Assembly: GCA_024516035.1 (NCBI GenBank)
Contig: CM044958.1
Span: forward strand, 1,233,566 to 1,297,565
DNA length: 64,000 nucleotides
Direction of reading: 5' to 3'
From: Bactericera cockerelli
Taxonomy: Eukaryota; Arthropoda; Insecta; Hemiptera; Triozidae
Shown here: in pieces, positions 52,533 through 63,899 of the stretch
Layout: each line of letters starts with the position of its first letter
Position numbering within the stretch: position 1 is the first letter of the stretch
Position numbers and translations under genes: made by a program
Notes under the pieces: model-generated
The model's database searches: none
Seen by the model: the letters and a program-made list of their open reading frames with translations, nothing else
Told to the model about the DNA's origin: nothing

Positions 52533-52985
52533 CACGCGACGCTTCCTTGAATTGGTTAAAGATACAAAAAAAGTTGGAGAACATCATTTTTCTTAGAGTA
52601 AAAACCTAATGGGGGTCTAATCTGATCATTTTTTTGATATCTTGAACTTTTTGGACCTTGGCCCTAATTTACCGGTACTTTGCGGGGATCCGCTTTGACT
52701 AACTTTTTTACTACTCATCCTAGATGGGGGTTGCGACATATCAAATCAAATGATTTTGAGGTGCTGATTACGAATTTGGCATTGCTCTTTAGCTATCTGT
52801 TACCGTTGAGTGGCGGAATTCGACTTCTTTTTGAGGGATAAGGAAAGTCATGTGATGTTTACACCAGATTTTTTTAATTTATATTCATCAACGGGCGAGC
52901 CTGATATATAATTAAACAAGACCACATATCAAAAAGATTACACATTAAATATTAAGTATTAAAAAAAAAAGGTTAGTGCAGAAGG
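52533..52985. other. Sequence right of the gap, no gene seen
   Basis: No PRPF3-like exon on the minus strand. Low-complexity A/T-rich sequence with no repeat I can match elsewhere in the window. Confidence 0.4.
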
Positions 52986-52994
52986 AGAAAGAGA

Positions 52995-53002
52995 GAAGAA
53001 GT

Positions 53003-53076
<74 letters not shown>

Positions 53077-53087
53077 ATAGAGGGAGA
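52995..53087. repeat. (GA)n microsatellite
   Basis: Almost pure AG dinucleotides with short AGGAGAG interruptions. Confidence 0.95.
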
Positions 53088-53175
53088 GGAAGAAGGGGAA
53101 TTTCCCCAGTCCCTAGACTGAAAGTTCGGCGAAAATTCCCTACAGAAAGTGATTTGTCAATGATAAATAAATTAA

Positions 53176-53325
53176 TAAAGTCGAACCTGGATATAAGAGA
53201 ATCCTAGGGACCGAATATTTTTCTCTTATACCTATCCAGTTTTCTCTTATAAAGAGGTTTTTTCCCTTATATCTGGAAACTGTTCACTTATTTCGAGGTT
53301 TCTCTTATATCCAGGTTCGACTGTA
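53176..53325. mobile_element. 150-bp pogo-like MITE
   Basis: The left end AGTCGAACCTGGATATAAGA pairs with the right end TCTTATATCCAGGTTCGACTG, followed by TA. The left end has decayed from the expected CAGTCGAA. Internal CTCTTATA motifs repeat in both orientations. Confidence 0.6.
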
Positions 53326-54139
53326 TTACGTAATACGTACGAGTGTTATTTTGATTAGGTATTTATTTCCACAACATTTAGAAGGCGCAAAAAAAATATT
53401 TTTTCTCATGAAAACACATTTTTAAAATGCACACATTTTTTTGCGCCCTGTACCTATATTAAGAGCCGAAGCAAATTGCATATTCACAAACAAACAAAAA
53501 AATCTTCGGAAATTCTCGGGTGTTTTCGTAGAAGGGATGCTGCACTTGTCTGCGAGGTACCAGAGAGCTTTCATCTTAGAAACCAGACCTTTATAATTTT
53601 AAAGCTCAGTTGTATCTCGTTCTTTCCAAGCGAAGGACCTACGTTCGAATACGGTGGACGCGTGAATTTTTCGCACAATTTTCGAAAACCAATTTTTTTC
53701 TCGATTTTTACTGATCTCTAATTTGACTATTTCAAGAATTTTAGTTGAAAATGATCTGATTTATAACGTTTTTTTTTGCACTAAAGGTCGTTGTAATTAA
53801 TATTTTTGTTTTATTTAAAAAAAAAAAAAAAAAATTAAAAAAAATGATTTACTACTTATTATGAATAGTTACCTACTTAGAGTAAATTTTGTACTGTGAC
53901 TGGTGTTAGTTATTCTGTGTTATAATCCCAAGTGATGAGAATGTAAAACATCTTCTCCCTGTAGTAAGTACCTCTTGTAATTTTCTTTTGAAGTTAAGAA
54001 AAAATAAAAAATAAAATAAAAAAAAATAGCTCGTCACTCTAGCTCTGTGGAAACACAGGTGGGTATTCTTGGTTCAAATCTTCTGAGGGGCAATTTTTTT
54101 GTCCTTTATGTGTAGGATAAAATTTATTTTTCTGAACTA

Positions 54140-54285
54140 AGCTCAGTAGCTTGATCGATAAGGCGGCGGACTTGTAACCTGGAGGTCGGTGATTCAAGTC
54201 TCTAGTTCAGCAAAGATTTAGTAAAGCGAGTTTGAGTAGTTGTAACATCACGAATGTGATTAGCACAAATATGATAACTTTTTAA
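54140..54285 (+). mobile_element. SINE family G
   Basis: It has CTCAGTAGCTTGATCGATAA, GGCGGCGGACTTGTAACCTG, TTTAGTAAAGCGAGTTTGAG and ATGATAACTT, the fullest copy of the family. Confidence 0.7.
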
Positions 54286-54764
54286 TTTATTTTTCTGGAT
54301 CCGCATCATTAGAACCTTATGGATTAACCTCAACCAGTTTCCATATCCTATGGTACTAAATTAGATATAGGGTAGAAAGTAAGTTTGACATAACAAGGAT
54401 TCAAACCCTAGGCACCTGCCACGCCAGCCAACTGCCCAAATTTTACTTACTGTTCTCAAAGACAGTAATTGATTGCCTTTTCATTTATGAGGGCTGTAAA
54501 AAGGCGACATAAAAAGATTTTTTTAAGCTAATTAAAATGTCATTAAAGATTATACGAACACTCGAACAGTATTAGAAGCTGTGAGAGCAAAAAGACTTTA
54601 TATTGTCAATCTCACAAGATATACAGAGTGTTGTATTTTTTGTGTATTATATTGTACCTTGTATTGTTAATAGATTCACTGGTATGAGTTATGTGAACTC
54701 TATACATATACAATTATACATCACCACCTGTATCAAAATAAGTAAAAAATGATATTTATATATA

Positions 54765-55048
54765 ACTAGCCGTTTGCCCGTGCTTTGCAACGGGACTAAA
54801 TTTCAAATTTACTAAGGCATGGCCGTACTGCTGGACAGCAATGCCTTTTTGAAGTTTTTATAATTTTTCTGGACAAAGCGATAATGGTTTTGGGGGGGTC
54901 AATTCTGAGACATTTTTCGCTATCTCTTACCGTTTTGGCTAAACAACTCCGGACAAACAAACAAACATAGGTAGGTAGGTAGGTAGGTAGGTAGGTAGGT
55001 AGGTAGGTAGGTAGGTAGGTAGTCCTTTTTTCTGTTTTATATATAGAG
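54765..55048 (+). repeat. Interspersed repeat with GCCGTTTGCCCGTGC start and internal (GTAG)n
   Basis: It starts ACTAGCCGTTTGCCCGTGCT and ends TTTTATATATAGAGATT. Between them lie about thirteen GTAG tetranucleotides (54968-55021). It has the same layout as 30826-31072 and the end at about 5740-5752. Confidence 0.6.
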
Positions 55049-55117
55049 ATTGTTTGAAAATACTATTGTGTCGTCTAGGAAGCGTTGCTGAGATGCTATT
55101 TAAATAAAAAATGGTCC

Positions 55118-55340
55118 ATAATAATAATAATAATACGCTTAAGTGGAAGGTAACCACCGGGCGAGGTTAGTGCTCAAAGCATTTTCTACCACCTAACCCT
55201 CAGAGTCTTAATATTATGTGGTCAAAAACTCAAATTAATTAGGAAAAATTCATAGACTGGGTGGGATTCAAACCGACGGATCCTTACGCTACCTGGATTA
55301 TTAGACTAACGCGTAAACCACTTGACTACCAATGCACGTA
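55118..55340 (-). mobile_element. SINE family A (reverse)
   Basis: It has AATAATAATAATAATACGC, GGAAGGTAACCACCGGGCGA and GACTACCAATGCACG. Confidence 0.72.
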
Positions 55341-55964
55341 TATGTTTGTCCATGTTTGTTGTTCGTTCCCTGAAAGATGAAAAAGTACCAATGCCAATTA
55401 ATGGAGATGAAAATCTGGGACAGGAATCAAAACCGCTTTTATAATATAATTGTATGCAGTATTCAAATTGATCTCTCTGCTATAAGTGAAGAAATTAAGA
55501 AGAAAGGATAAGGTTTGATATGTTATTATTTTGAACAACGCGTTTTTAAAAAGAAATTAAATCTAGCTTTGGATAGGTAGATTCCTGCATCTAGAGGTCC
55601 TGCAGTGATTTACAACTGAACATGGTTCAAGAGTTCGACACATCTAAATTTTATTATTTTAACGGACTGCTACAAAATTGTAGTTGCCTTTCGGACACAT
55701 CATTAAAATCAATCATTAACATTTATACATTTTTTTTCTTCATCTTCTTTTTCTTATCCAATTCGGAACATAAATAATAGTTAAAGTATACAATCAAGAG
55801 TCAATTTTCCTGACGGGAATCGAACCTGAGTACTGCACACACAAAGATCTAGCTTTTTAATCCATTAGGATGACGTCATCAAGTTAAAATATTGAAACAG
55901 GAAACAAATCCCATTTAGGTGGACAAATTGATTTGTACACAACAGCAGGATATTTTAAGCTCCA

Positions 55965-56220
55965 TTCTTTTTTCTCCTTCTCTCCCTCTCTATCTCCCCC
56001 CTCTCTCTCCCTCTCTATCTCCCCTCTCTCTCTCTCTCTCTCTTTCTTCTCTCTCTTCTCTCCTTTCTCTCCTCTTATCTCTTCATCTGTCCCTCCCTCT
56101 CTCTCTTTCCCTCTTCTCCTCTCTCTTTCTCTCTCCTCCCTCCCTCTCTCTTTTCTCTCTTCATCTCTCTTGTCCTCATCCTCCCTTTCTATCTCTTCTC
56201 TTTCTATCTTGTCCCTATCA
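55965..56220. repeat. CT-rich low-complexity tract
   Basis: Runs of CTCTCTC with CCCTCTCT. Open frames here are compositional. Confidence 0.9.
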
Positions 56221-56229
56221 CATTACTAG

Positions 56230-56548
56230 CGGTTACACACACGCCGCCGCCAGCCCACAAACCACCACAACGCCCCACACACACACACCACCACCACCAC
56301 ACACACCCACACACACACCACACACACCCACACACACCACCACACACACACCACCACACACACACACACACGCACACACCACCACACACACACACACACC
56401 ACACACACACACCACACCACACACACCACCACCACACACACACACACACCACACACACACACACACACCACACACACACAACACACACACACACACACCA
56501 ACACCACACACACAACACACACACCCACACACACACACACACACCACA

Positions 56549-56595
<47 letters not shown>

Positions 56596-56599
56596 ACCA

Positions 56600-56667
<68 letters not shown>

Positions 56668-56800
56668 ACACACACACACCATACACACACACCACACACA
56701 CACACACACACACACCACACACACACACACCATACACACACACCATACACACACACACACACACCACACCACACACACACACGCACACCCCACACGCACA
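56230..56800. repeat. CA-rich tract with ACCACC interruptions
   Basis: About 570 bp of (CA)n broken by ACC, so a mixed di/trinucleotide array rather than pure (CA)n. Long open frames on both strands are artefacts. Confidence 0.93.
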
Positions 56801-57410
56801 AAATGTCATTTAGGTTTGAAAAAAAACCTGAATATTTTTTGTCGCCCATCTATTTTCTGGTCTTCCCCGGCGTAGCTCAAGAATGGCTCATCAGAATTTC
56901 GCAATCAATATGTCAAATGAAAGCCTAAACCCTTGCCTAAAACTTTCTCGCTCTGAGTTGATAGGTCGTCACTTCAAATTTCGAGAAAAAATGTCATTTA
57001 GGTCAAAAAACGTGAATATTTTACATGTTACCCATCCATTTTTTTAACTTACCCGGGGTAGCTCAAGAACGGCTCATCAGAAATTCGCGATCGACATGTC
57101 AATTGAAAGCTCAAACCCTTGCCTAAAACTTTCTCGCTTTGAGTTGATAGGTCGTCGCGACAAATTTCGAGAAAAAATGTCATTTATGTCAAAAAACGTG
57201 AATTTTTTTTGCGTCACCCATCCATTTTTATCCTTACTCATTGTAGCTTAACCTCAGGGAGATATAATCTAGCCTAGAAGAATTTCCTGATCCAAAAGGA
57301 CCTATGTGCAAAATTTCAGGTTTCTCGGTCAAACGGTGTGGATTTGTATAAAGAACATACATACATACACACATACAGACAGCTTTCTTTTATAGATATA
57401 GATTTTTCGC
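56800..57410 (+). repeat. Tandem repeat of about 186 bp ending in an interspersed-repeat terminus
   Basis: Two and a half copies of AAAATGTCATTTAGGT ... GTAGCTCAAGAA.GGCTCATC ... TTTCTCGCT.TGAGTTGATAG. It then runs into TTTCTCGGTCAAACGGTGTG, (CATA)n and TTTTATAGATATAGAT, the kind of end seen at 55048 and 31072. It looks like a non-autonomous element with internal repeats. Confidence 0.65.
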
Positions 57411-57960
57411 TCTCTTCTTCCTTTTCTTCCGTACCTCCGTTAATCTCTCTCTCTTCTTTTCTTTCTCTTTACTCATTTATCTTTTTTTCCTAACTCTCTT
57501 TCTCTCCTTCTTATCATTCCGACTCGTATTTTTTTTTCTCTCTTTCTCTTTCCACCTCCATTGATCTCTATCTTCCTCTTTTTCTCACTTCTTTGTTCCC
57601 CTCCTTCGCTACCTCTTTTCCTACTTCCCTCTTTCCCTACTCTCTATTAATCATTACCACGTCCTGACCCTCTCGGTTTCCTCCTCTCTATCTCTCTTTT
57701 TCTTACACTCCTCAGCTTCTCCTCTTTCTTTCTGTTTCTTTTTGTCTCCTACTCATTACCTCTTCTCTCACACTATCTTTCTCTCTAACTCCCGCTATTT
57801 CTGTCTTACTTTATTTTTCCCTTTTTCCTCTTCATCATCTTTCTCTCTGTGTGTCTCTCTCTCTCTCTCTCTCACGCGTTCTCCCTATTCCTCTTTCTCT
57901 CTCTCTGTCTCTCTCTCTCTCACGCGTTCTCCCTATTCCTCTCTCCTTTCCTTTTACTCG
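57411..57960. repeat. CT-rich tract with duplicated TCTCTCACGCGTTCTCCC
   Basis: Pyrimidine-rich on the plus strand. A 44-bp unit with CTCTCTCACGCGTTCTCCCT occurs twice (57862-57905 and about 57910-57950). Confidence 0.8.
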
Positions 57961-58074
57961 TCCTTTCTCGTCCCATCTATCAACTTTCACAAAAAACCCA
58001 TTTGTTATCATTATCTCCCGTTCTCCCATTCGACCATGTTTGTTGCCTACTGCTACAAAGTACAACGTACTACT

Positions 58075-58205
58075 CGCCGGCCTCCGTGGGAGAGAAGTAA
58101 ACACATCTGCCTTTTAACCCAAGGGTTGCGGGTTCAAATCCGGGCCTGGACGATTTTTTTTCTTCATGAAATACGTTGCTGAAATTAAAGTTCCATGATT
58201 TCATT
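58075..58205 (+). mobile_element. tRNA-headed SINE, family E relative
   Basis: It has GCCGGCCTCCGTGGGAGAGA, ACCCAAGGGTTGCGGGTTCA and AATCCGGGCCTGGACG. The tail differs from 12123 and 21102. Confidence 0.5.
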
Positions 58206-58585
58206 TTTCCCTTTAAAAAATAATTATGTTACTGAAATTGAGGATTCTATTTCTCCCTAAAAAATGTGTTACTGGAAGTAAGGATTCAAGAGATATGCTC
58301 AGGGTTTCAAGGCTGGTTAATCTGGAAACAATTATTTACTTAGTCGTGAACAATATTTGATAAGAAATTAATATTTCTTTTTGTACATATTTCTAAGTTT
58401 TTTTTAAATAAATTATTGTTATTTTTTTGTTGTTGTTGATGATTGTTTTGTAAAAGAAAATAAAGTGTAAATAAATAAAATAAAATAAATAAAAAATGCC
58501 TTGAATGTAAATTTAAGGCATTTCCCTTTCTTGAATCATTCTCATTTGCCTCCCGGATGATCTAATTCAAATACGTGAACCTATT

Positions 58586-58950
58586 GTGAACGATTATATC
58601 CTATTGTGAACGATTATACAAGTACGAATTTCATTTTTTTTATGCACGCCTTTTAAATATTTAATTATGCAATGCGCAACATTTGACATAAATTTTCTAA
58701 AACTAGGAATCACGGATGATTAATTCAAAAACGCAATACTGACATGATAAAACACAATATTTCCGATTTCTAATATTAATTTTTTCGGAAGTAATATGTT
58801 TTTAGTTTTCTTACCTTATTTAATATCCTATTGTGAACTATTATGCAAGTACGAATTTGATTTTTTTTTGTATGCACGCCTTTAAATATTTAATTATGCA
58901 ATGCGCAACATTTGACGTAAATATTTAAAACTAGGAATCACTAATCACTG
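58586..58950 (+). repeat. Duplicated 120-bp block
   Basis: ATTGTGAAC.ATTAT.CAAGTACGAATTT ... TATTTAATTATGCAATGCGC ... AAAACTAGGAATCAC occurs at about 58600-58717 and 58833-58945. Confidence 0.75.
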
Positions 58951-59101
58951 ACTTTCTCTTTCACTAGCGAATCTAGTTAGTTTGATTAGGTACTAGCTCA
59001 ATCCCCACACTTTTTCAGCAAAAGTGTTCTCTAACCCAAGTATGCCGTCTGATTCGGTTAATCGTCCATCTCAATCCAAGTTTAAAAAGATTCCGATGCT
59101 A

Positions 59102-59168
59102 GGGAATCGAATAACCAACCTCAAGATTATGATTCTACTACCTTATCAATAAAGGTACTGAGGTCGGT
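59102..59168 (-). mobile_element. SINE family G head, decayed (reverse)
   Basis: ACCAACCTCAAGATTATGAT, CTACCTTATCAATAAAGGTA and CTGAGGTCGG align with 48935-49015. Confidence 0.45.
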
Positions 59169-59211
59169 TTGTTTCGTACTTTAGTACTAATGATATTTGC
59201 AATACTGGTAG

Positions 59212-59402
59212 TAAAATGTGCAATACCAGACTAGCGCCTTAAGCTAGTCTAGTAATCTATTTGGTTCTAATCCTACCCAATGCATGAATTTTTTCTCAAT
59301 AATTTGAGTTTGTGACCACTTAATGAGAAGACTCTGAGGGTTAGGTGGTAGAAATAACCTCACCTGCTGGTTATCGTCCACAAAAGAGTGTTATTATTAT
59401 AA
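59212..59402 (+). mobile_element. SINE family A
   Basis: It has AAGCTAGTCTAGTAATC, CCCAATGCATGAATTTTTTC and GGGTTAGGTGGTAG. Confidence 0.68.
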
Positions 59403-60690
59403 TGATAGTTAACTTTTGGGGTCATCCTTTTTGTTATATTTTAATTACAATCTTCATATTTTACCAATTTAATCCACGACGGTATCCCAATTTCATCTTA
59501 TCATGAAACTGAAAATTGAAAAATGTGTTCACAATATACAATGTACATAGGTGTCTATCGTCGGTTAGTAGGTAAAACTGACCAAGTGACAGTTGGTCAT
59601 TTGTCCGATTTTTCGTTACTCTGGTCTAAAATTAACCTAACTATTGGCTAAAATCAAAAGTTTGGTAGTATTGAAATTTTTAACCTTAAAGACAGGTGAA
59701 GACTTTTTTCGATGAAGAAATCAACATTTTAAAATTCATTTGGTGTAATCAAGGTTTTTTGATGCAATAAAGTAGAAAAATTCAATGGGGCTTTCCCACA
59801 TTTTTTACAAACCAATTATTCTTATGGTTTAGAACACGCTGATTCTATTGGTGACATCCATTTTCAATTTAGGGATCGCAATCATTGAGAAAATTTCATT
59901 TGAAAATTGGAAAATTTGAAACACCCTAATTTTCGCGGGCAGCCATTTTTGTTTTGATAACGTCAAAAGTATATAAACAAAAATTTTGGAGTTTTGAAAT
60001 ACTACAGTTTCCATAGGTTTTTCAATGAAATTGACTTTTTAAGCCTTCAGTGAATGAAAAACAGTATTTAATTTGTTATAAGTACTATCCTTGATACTAT
60101 AGCTGACTATTACAAGAATTGATCGTGGAACACGTTGTGAAAACAATGTGGAACACGTCGATTGAAAACGCGGTATTCTCTCTAGACTCCTCAAGTCTAG
60201 CTTGCCGATACTACAGTCGCGACCTTGGTAATGTCTATTTTCTGTTTTCGTTCTGTGAGAATTCGTGATTCGCGAAGGGTTCAAGAGTCTATCATATACT
60301 GTCTGTCAAAACTGGTTGCTACGATCGAGTTAGGATGCTGGCTGGGCCTTTGAACACTTTGCAAATTCACGTTTCACTTTCACAGAAGACTGATGATGTT
60401 GTTACTTATTATTAACACTCCCAATCTCAAAATAGCCACGTGTATACAATGCGAATCAATCACGAAGAAGCATTGTGTCCGTAATTGTTTTAAAATGAAA
60501 AAATGCAATACCCAATACGAAGAAGATTTACATTAGCGTCATATTCGATAGTTGGACGTAAAAAAGCAATATAAAGATTCCTTTAATAAAATCTCTAGCC
60601 TATACCTACGTATATAAATGGCACAGAACTTCTCATTTTTACATAACACAATAACCTTGTATAGTTCGCAATCCATTAATTTTCAATATA

Positions 60691-61449
60691 CAGTAGAAAT
60701 CGGTTATAACGAACTTCAAGGGACCGGAGAAAATTGTTCGTTATAGCCGATTGTCACTATAACCGATATATCGCTTATAGCGAACTTGTTCGCTATAAGC
60801 GATATTTATTGTCTATAAAGAACAATGTTTGTTATAAGAGATAATATGTACATATGTAGGTACATATGTACTTTTATCTATATAGGGTATTCACACTTAT
60901 CAAATTGGTTAATTATTTTGTCTCTACATTTTAAAAACCCTGCGAGGTTTGATCTCGGAATCTCGAACTCCCTAGCCAAATCGGCACATTTTTCGCCACC
61001 GTCAAATCGGCATATTATAGCAAATTTTTCTTCAATCGTAAAAGATTTTCTAATAGACATTTTTTTAAAAACAAAACTTTTACTAAATAAAACACAAATG
61101 CAATTCACGATTCACGAAACACTAAAATAAAACAAGAAATGAAAAAAAAATATGTAGAAGATTTTCAGGACCTAGTAAAAAGCAATCGACAAGTTTGTGC
61201 AGGATAAAACATGTTTTCTATTTTATTCTTCATAGCAAAAAAAAAAAAAAAAATGTTTGTTATAACCGATAGGAAGTTGGTCTGGGGACTTCAAAATTTG
61301 TTCGCTATAGCCGATTTGTTCATTATAGCCGATGTTCGTTATAATCGATACATATGTTAATTTTCCATAAGACTCCAAGGGACCAAAGATTTTGTTCGTT
61401 ATAGCCGATTATTCGTTATAACCGGTGTCGTTATAACCGATTTCTACTG
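60691..61449 (-). mobile_element. 759-bp pogo/Tigger element with transposase N-terminus
   Basis: The ends are CAGTAGAAATCGGTTATAAC and its reverse complement, with TA at 60689-60690 and 61450-61451. Multiple CGTTATA(A/G)CCGAT motifs lie near both ends. On the minus strand (61108-60878) a frame reads KSFTIEEKFAIICRFDGGEK, then CADLAREFEIPRSNLAGFLK, a CENP-B/pogo-type helix-turn-helix. The catalytic DDE domain is absent. Confidence 0.78.
60878..61108 (-). pseudogene. pogo/Tigger transposase DNA-binding domain remnant
   Basis: 76 codons with MSIRKSFTIEEKFAIICRFD at about residues 17-36 and a helix-turn-helix LAREFEIPRSNLAGF. This is the N-terminal CENP-B-N-like domain of Tigger transposases, truncated by internal deletion of the element. 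Confidence 0.7.
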
Positions 61450-61515
61450 TACATACTAAACTTAGTATCATCCTTCTCAGATTTACTTACCAGTAAATCG
61501 TGGGGCTTGTAATTA

Positions 61516-61749
61516 CTAATGTTGAATTTTAAAACAAACCAAAGCCTTCACCTGTTTTTGTCCTAACAACGCTGGACGTTTCTTAACCAAAGCGAGCGAT
61601 TGGACGGCTGGCTGCACTTGAATTTGGTTTGCTAAGTACGTCTGCAGCACGCGTAAATTGAAGAAATTGGCCATTGTAAAAGTCCTTACTGCAGGTAAAT
61701 TTCCACTGACAGCCTTTGCAATACCGTCATCTACTGATATTTTATACAT
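61516..61749 (-). CDS. Unrecognised 77-codon frame inside the 2.65-kb element
   Basis: It starts MYKISVDDGIAKAVSGNLP and includes VQPAVQSLALVKKRPALLG. A donor-like ACAG|GTGAAG lies near the end (about 61551). It sits just inside the right arm and could be a first exon of the element's own protein. I do not recognise it, and it may be non-coding. Confidence 0.25.
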   Translation of the reverse strand: MYKISVDDGIAKAVSGNLPAVRTFTMANFFNLRVLQTYLANQIQVQPAVQSLALVKKRPALLGQKQVKALVCFKIQH

Positions 61750-62697
61750 AGTTAGTTAACATTAAAGTTTAAAATACTGAATTAGAGTTAAAATTCACAA
61801 ATTTATTACAGTTTTAAATCGACTCTTCACATTCAACTCTAATGTAATTATACACACAAAATTCGAAGTAGCGTTTCAAAATTGTTTGTTTACATACTTT
61901 TGACGTCACAGCGTAGGCGACCAATCAGATTGCGTTATTTCAAGGAAGACCTTTGGAGAGCCTTTTCATCCCTAAGGAATGACTTTTTTAATTTTTGGAC
62001 ATCAAAATCGTGTTCCTCGGGTCTTTTTACATTAGAATCAATCATTTGCTCGAAAAAAATAGTCATTTGGGAAAGCCCCATTGTGAGCTCAAAACAGTTC
62101 GCCGGGAAGGTTTTTTTTTATTAAGAAAGGCCCGCCGCCACGCCAAAACTTTGCGCGGCTCTCCTGAAAAATTGTCCAACTGGTCAGTTTTACCTTCCAG
62201 CTGACGATATTTTACCTTCCAGCACGGATTTCGCAATAAAATTTGCATTATACCGCGATGTTTTCGAAAGAAAAATCCCCCTCACACATATCTGAAACGA
62301 AAAGCTCCAGAATACTTTAGACACAAAAGATTCGTTCAGTGTTAAAGTGTGTCAGATTTTCTAACACAAAATCCAGGATCTTGTTAAGGGAAAAACCATC
62401 GAGGTAAGGTTGGAACGGGAGGGTAAATAGAGTGTGCACACATAATAAACAAGAGAATAATCTTTGTGGAGAGAAAATGTGGCGTTTAATAATAATATGT
62501 TCAAATATACCCCATTTTCACCTCATATCGATAAAGATATACAAACACAACGTAGATGTGTATTTAATAGGTGTACCAAACAGCATATAATATTTAGGTA
62601 TGATACAACTTTAATATACGATATAATACTATGTAATTATTCTACTGTATGGTGAATATAATTTTTCGTGAAAATATTACAGGTGAAATCGTAAATA

Positions 62698-62722
62698 TAC
62701 AGGGTGAAACCAGATTTGGTTT
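62698..62722 (+). repeat. Isolated TACAGGGTG terminus-like motif
   Basis: ATACAGGGTGAAACCAGATT resembles the TACAGGGTG ends of the element at 19681, without a visible partner. Confidence 0.35.
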
Positions 62723-63083
62723 TGTATGTTAAATTATTTTAAACATAATTTAATACTCGTATCTAATTCTTCCTTTTAACAAAGATTGTTTAAAGTGCTC
62801 GTTATACAAGTAGATTTAGGATCAGGAGATCAGTATTTGATGCATATATTGAACTCTCCCAACTCCAGCGAATGAAAAAAAATTAGGGAACAATATGGCT
62901 GACAAAGTTGAAACGTGCATATGATTTTTGCTTGTATTTTAATATTGTAATGATGTTTGTTCTGTAATAAATGGGAATACATCCCGTCAATTCTTGTTAT
63001 AAAAAAAGACTTTACTTAGTCCCAATTAGGATAAATAATATACATAAATATATTATATTTATAAAGAATTTTTTTTGTGTTAA

Positions 63084-63380
63084 CACATTCCGTGCCGCGT
63101 CTCTCATATGTGAGAGACGGTAACTTTCACTTTTCGTTGCTGTCTCTCATATGTAATACACGACTCCTCATGTTTCAATCGATGTCTCTTTTATATTATG
63201 CTTCCCAGTTAGTGTTATTTGATCAGATGAATAAAAAGTGTAGCTTCTGAGCTTCAAAATGGTATCTGGAGCCATCCCAAATTATTTATGGAAAAAAAGT
63301 AATGGCAAAAATAAGAAATTAGCTTTTTGAAGCGTGGTCTGGGGGGAAAATGACACAAAATATAAGTGGCGCGCGATGTG
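63084..63380. mobile_element. Candidate piggyBac-like MITE, about 300 bp
   Basis: The left end TTAA-CACATTCCGTGCCGC (63080-63098) is mirrored imperfectly by GTGGCGCGCGATGTG-TTGA (63367-63384). An internal hairpin TCTCTCATATGTGAGAGA lies at 63101-63118 and is half repeated at 63142. The right TTAA has mutated to TTGA. Confidence 0.5.
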
Positions 63381-63899
63381 TTGATAATATTTGATAATAG
63401 TACACAAAAAAGTCAAATATTATTCAAATTCTTCAATTTAACAGAAAGCCCCTTTTCGAAGTTGTAAGGAACTCAGAATAACCCGAGGATCCGGCGTGAA
63501 CGACAGGCCTACCGCCTAGTTAAAGCGCCGTTAAACCGGAAAAAAAGGAACACAGAGTACTTTTCTTATATCGTAAAATTTACAACATAAGACATTATAC
63601 AATAAATAGATTTACAATGTAAATCCGTCCAACCAGAATTGTACATTACTAACAACCAAGGCCACCCTGTACACTGTTCTCATCATAATGTATAATTTTC
63701 ATCCTGTTATATGATCACGTATGCACAAGGTTTATGTTTATTAAAATCATATAAATTTCGGAACAATATAGGATAGTTGCTATATTATGTATACATAAAT
63801 CGATTTTGTGAATTTAGAGAGAAGCAAACGGTTTTGAACAAAAATATGAGGTACAATTTTTTTTTACAAAGGAAGGATCCAGCTTTCATAATATTTTTT

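Larger units (their letters stand above)
59556..62209. mobile_element. 2.65-kb DNA element with long imperfect TIRs
   Basis: The left arm (about 59556-60010) and the right arm (about 61860-62209) are inverted: GGTAAAACTGACC / GGTCAGTTTTACC, CAATGGGGCTTTCCC / GGGAAAGCCCCATTG and GACGTCAAAAGTATGTAAAC-type blocks. TA flanks both ends (59556-59557, 62208-62209). Inside are a nested pogo element (60691-61449) and a minus-strand frame (61516-61749). Confidence 0.58.

Noticed and set aside
55919..56875. 318-codon Ser/Leu then His/Thr-rich frame and 188-207-codon Cys/Val frames opposite
   Set aside because: Pure CT and CA tract translation.
57742..58182. 146-codon frame
   Set aside because: The CT-rich tract gives Ser/Leu/Phe composition, and the end runs into a SINE head.
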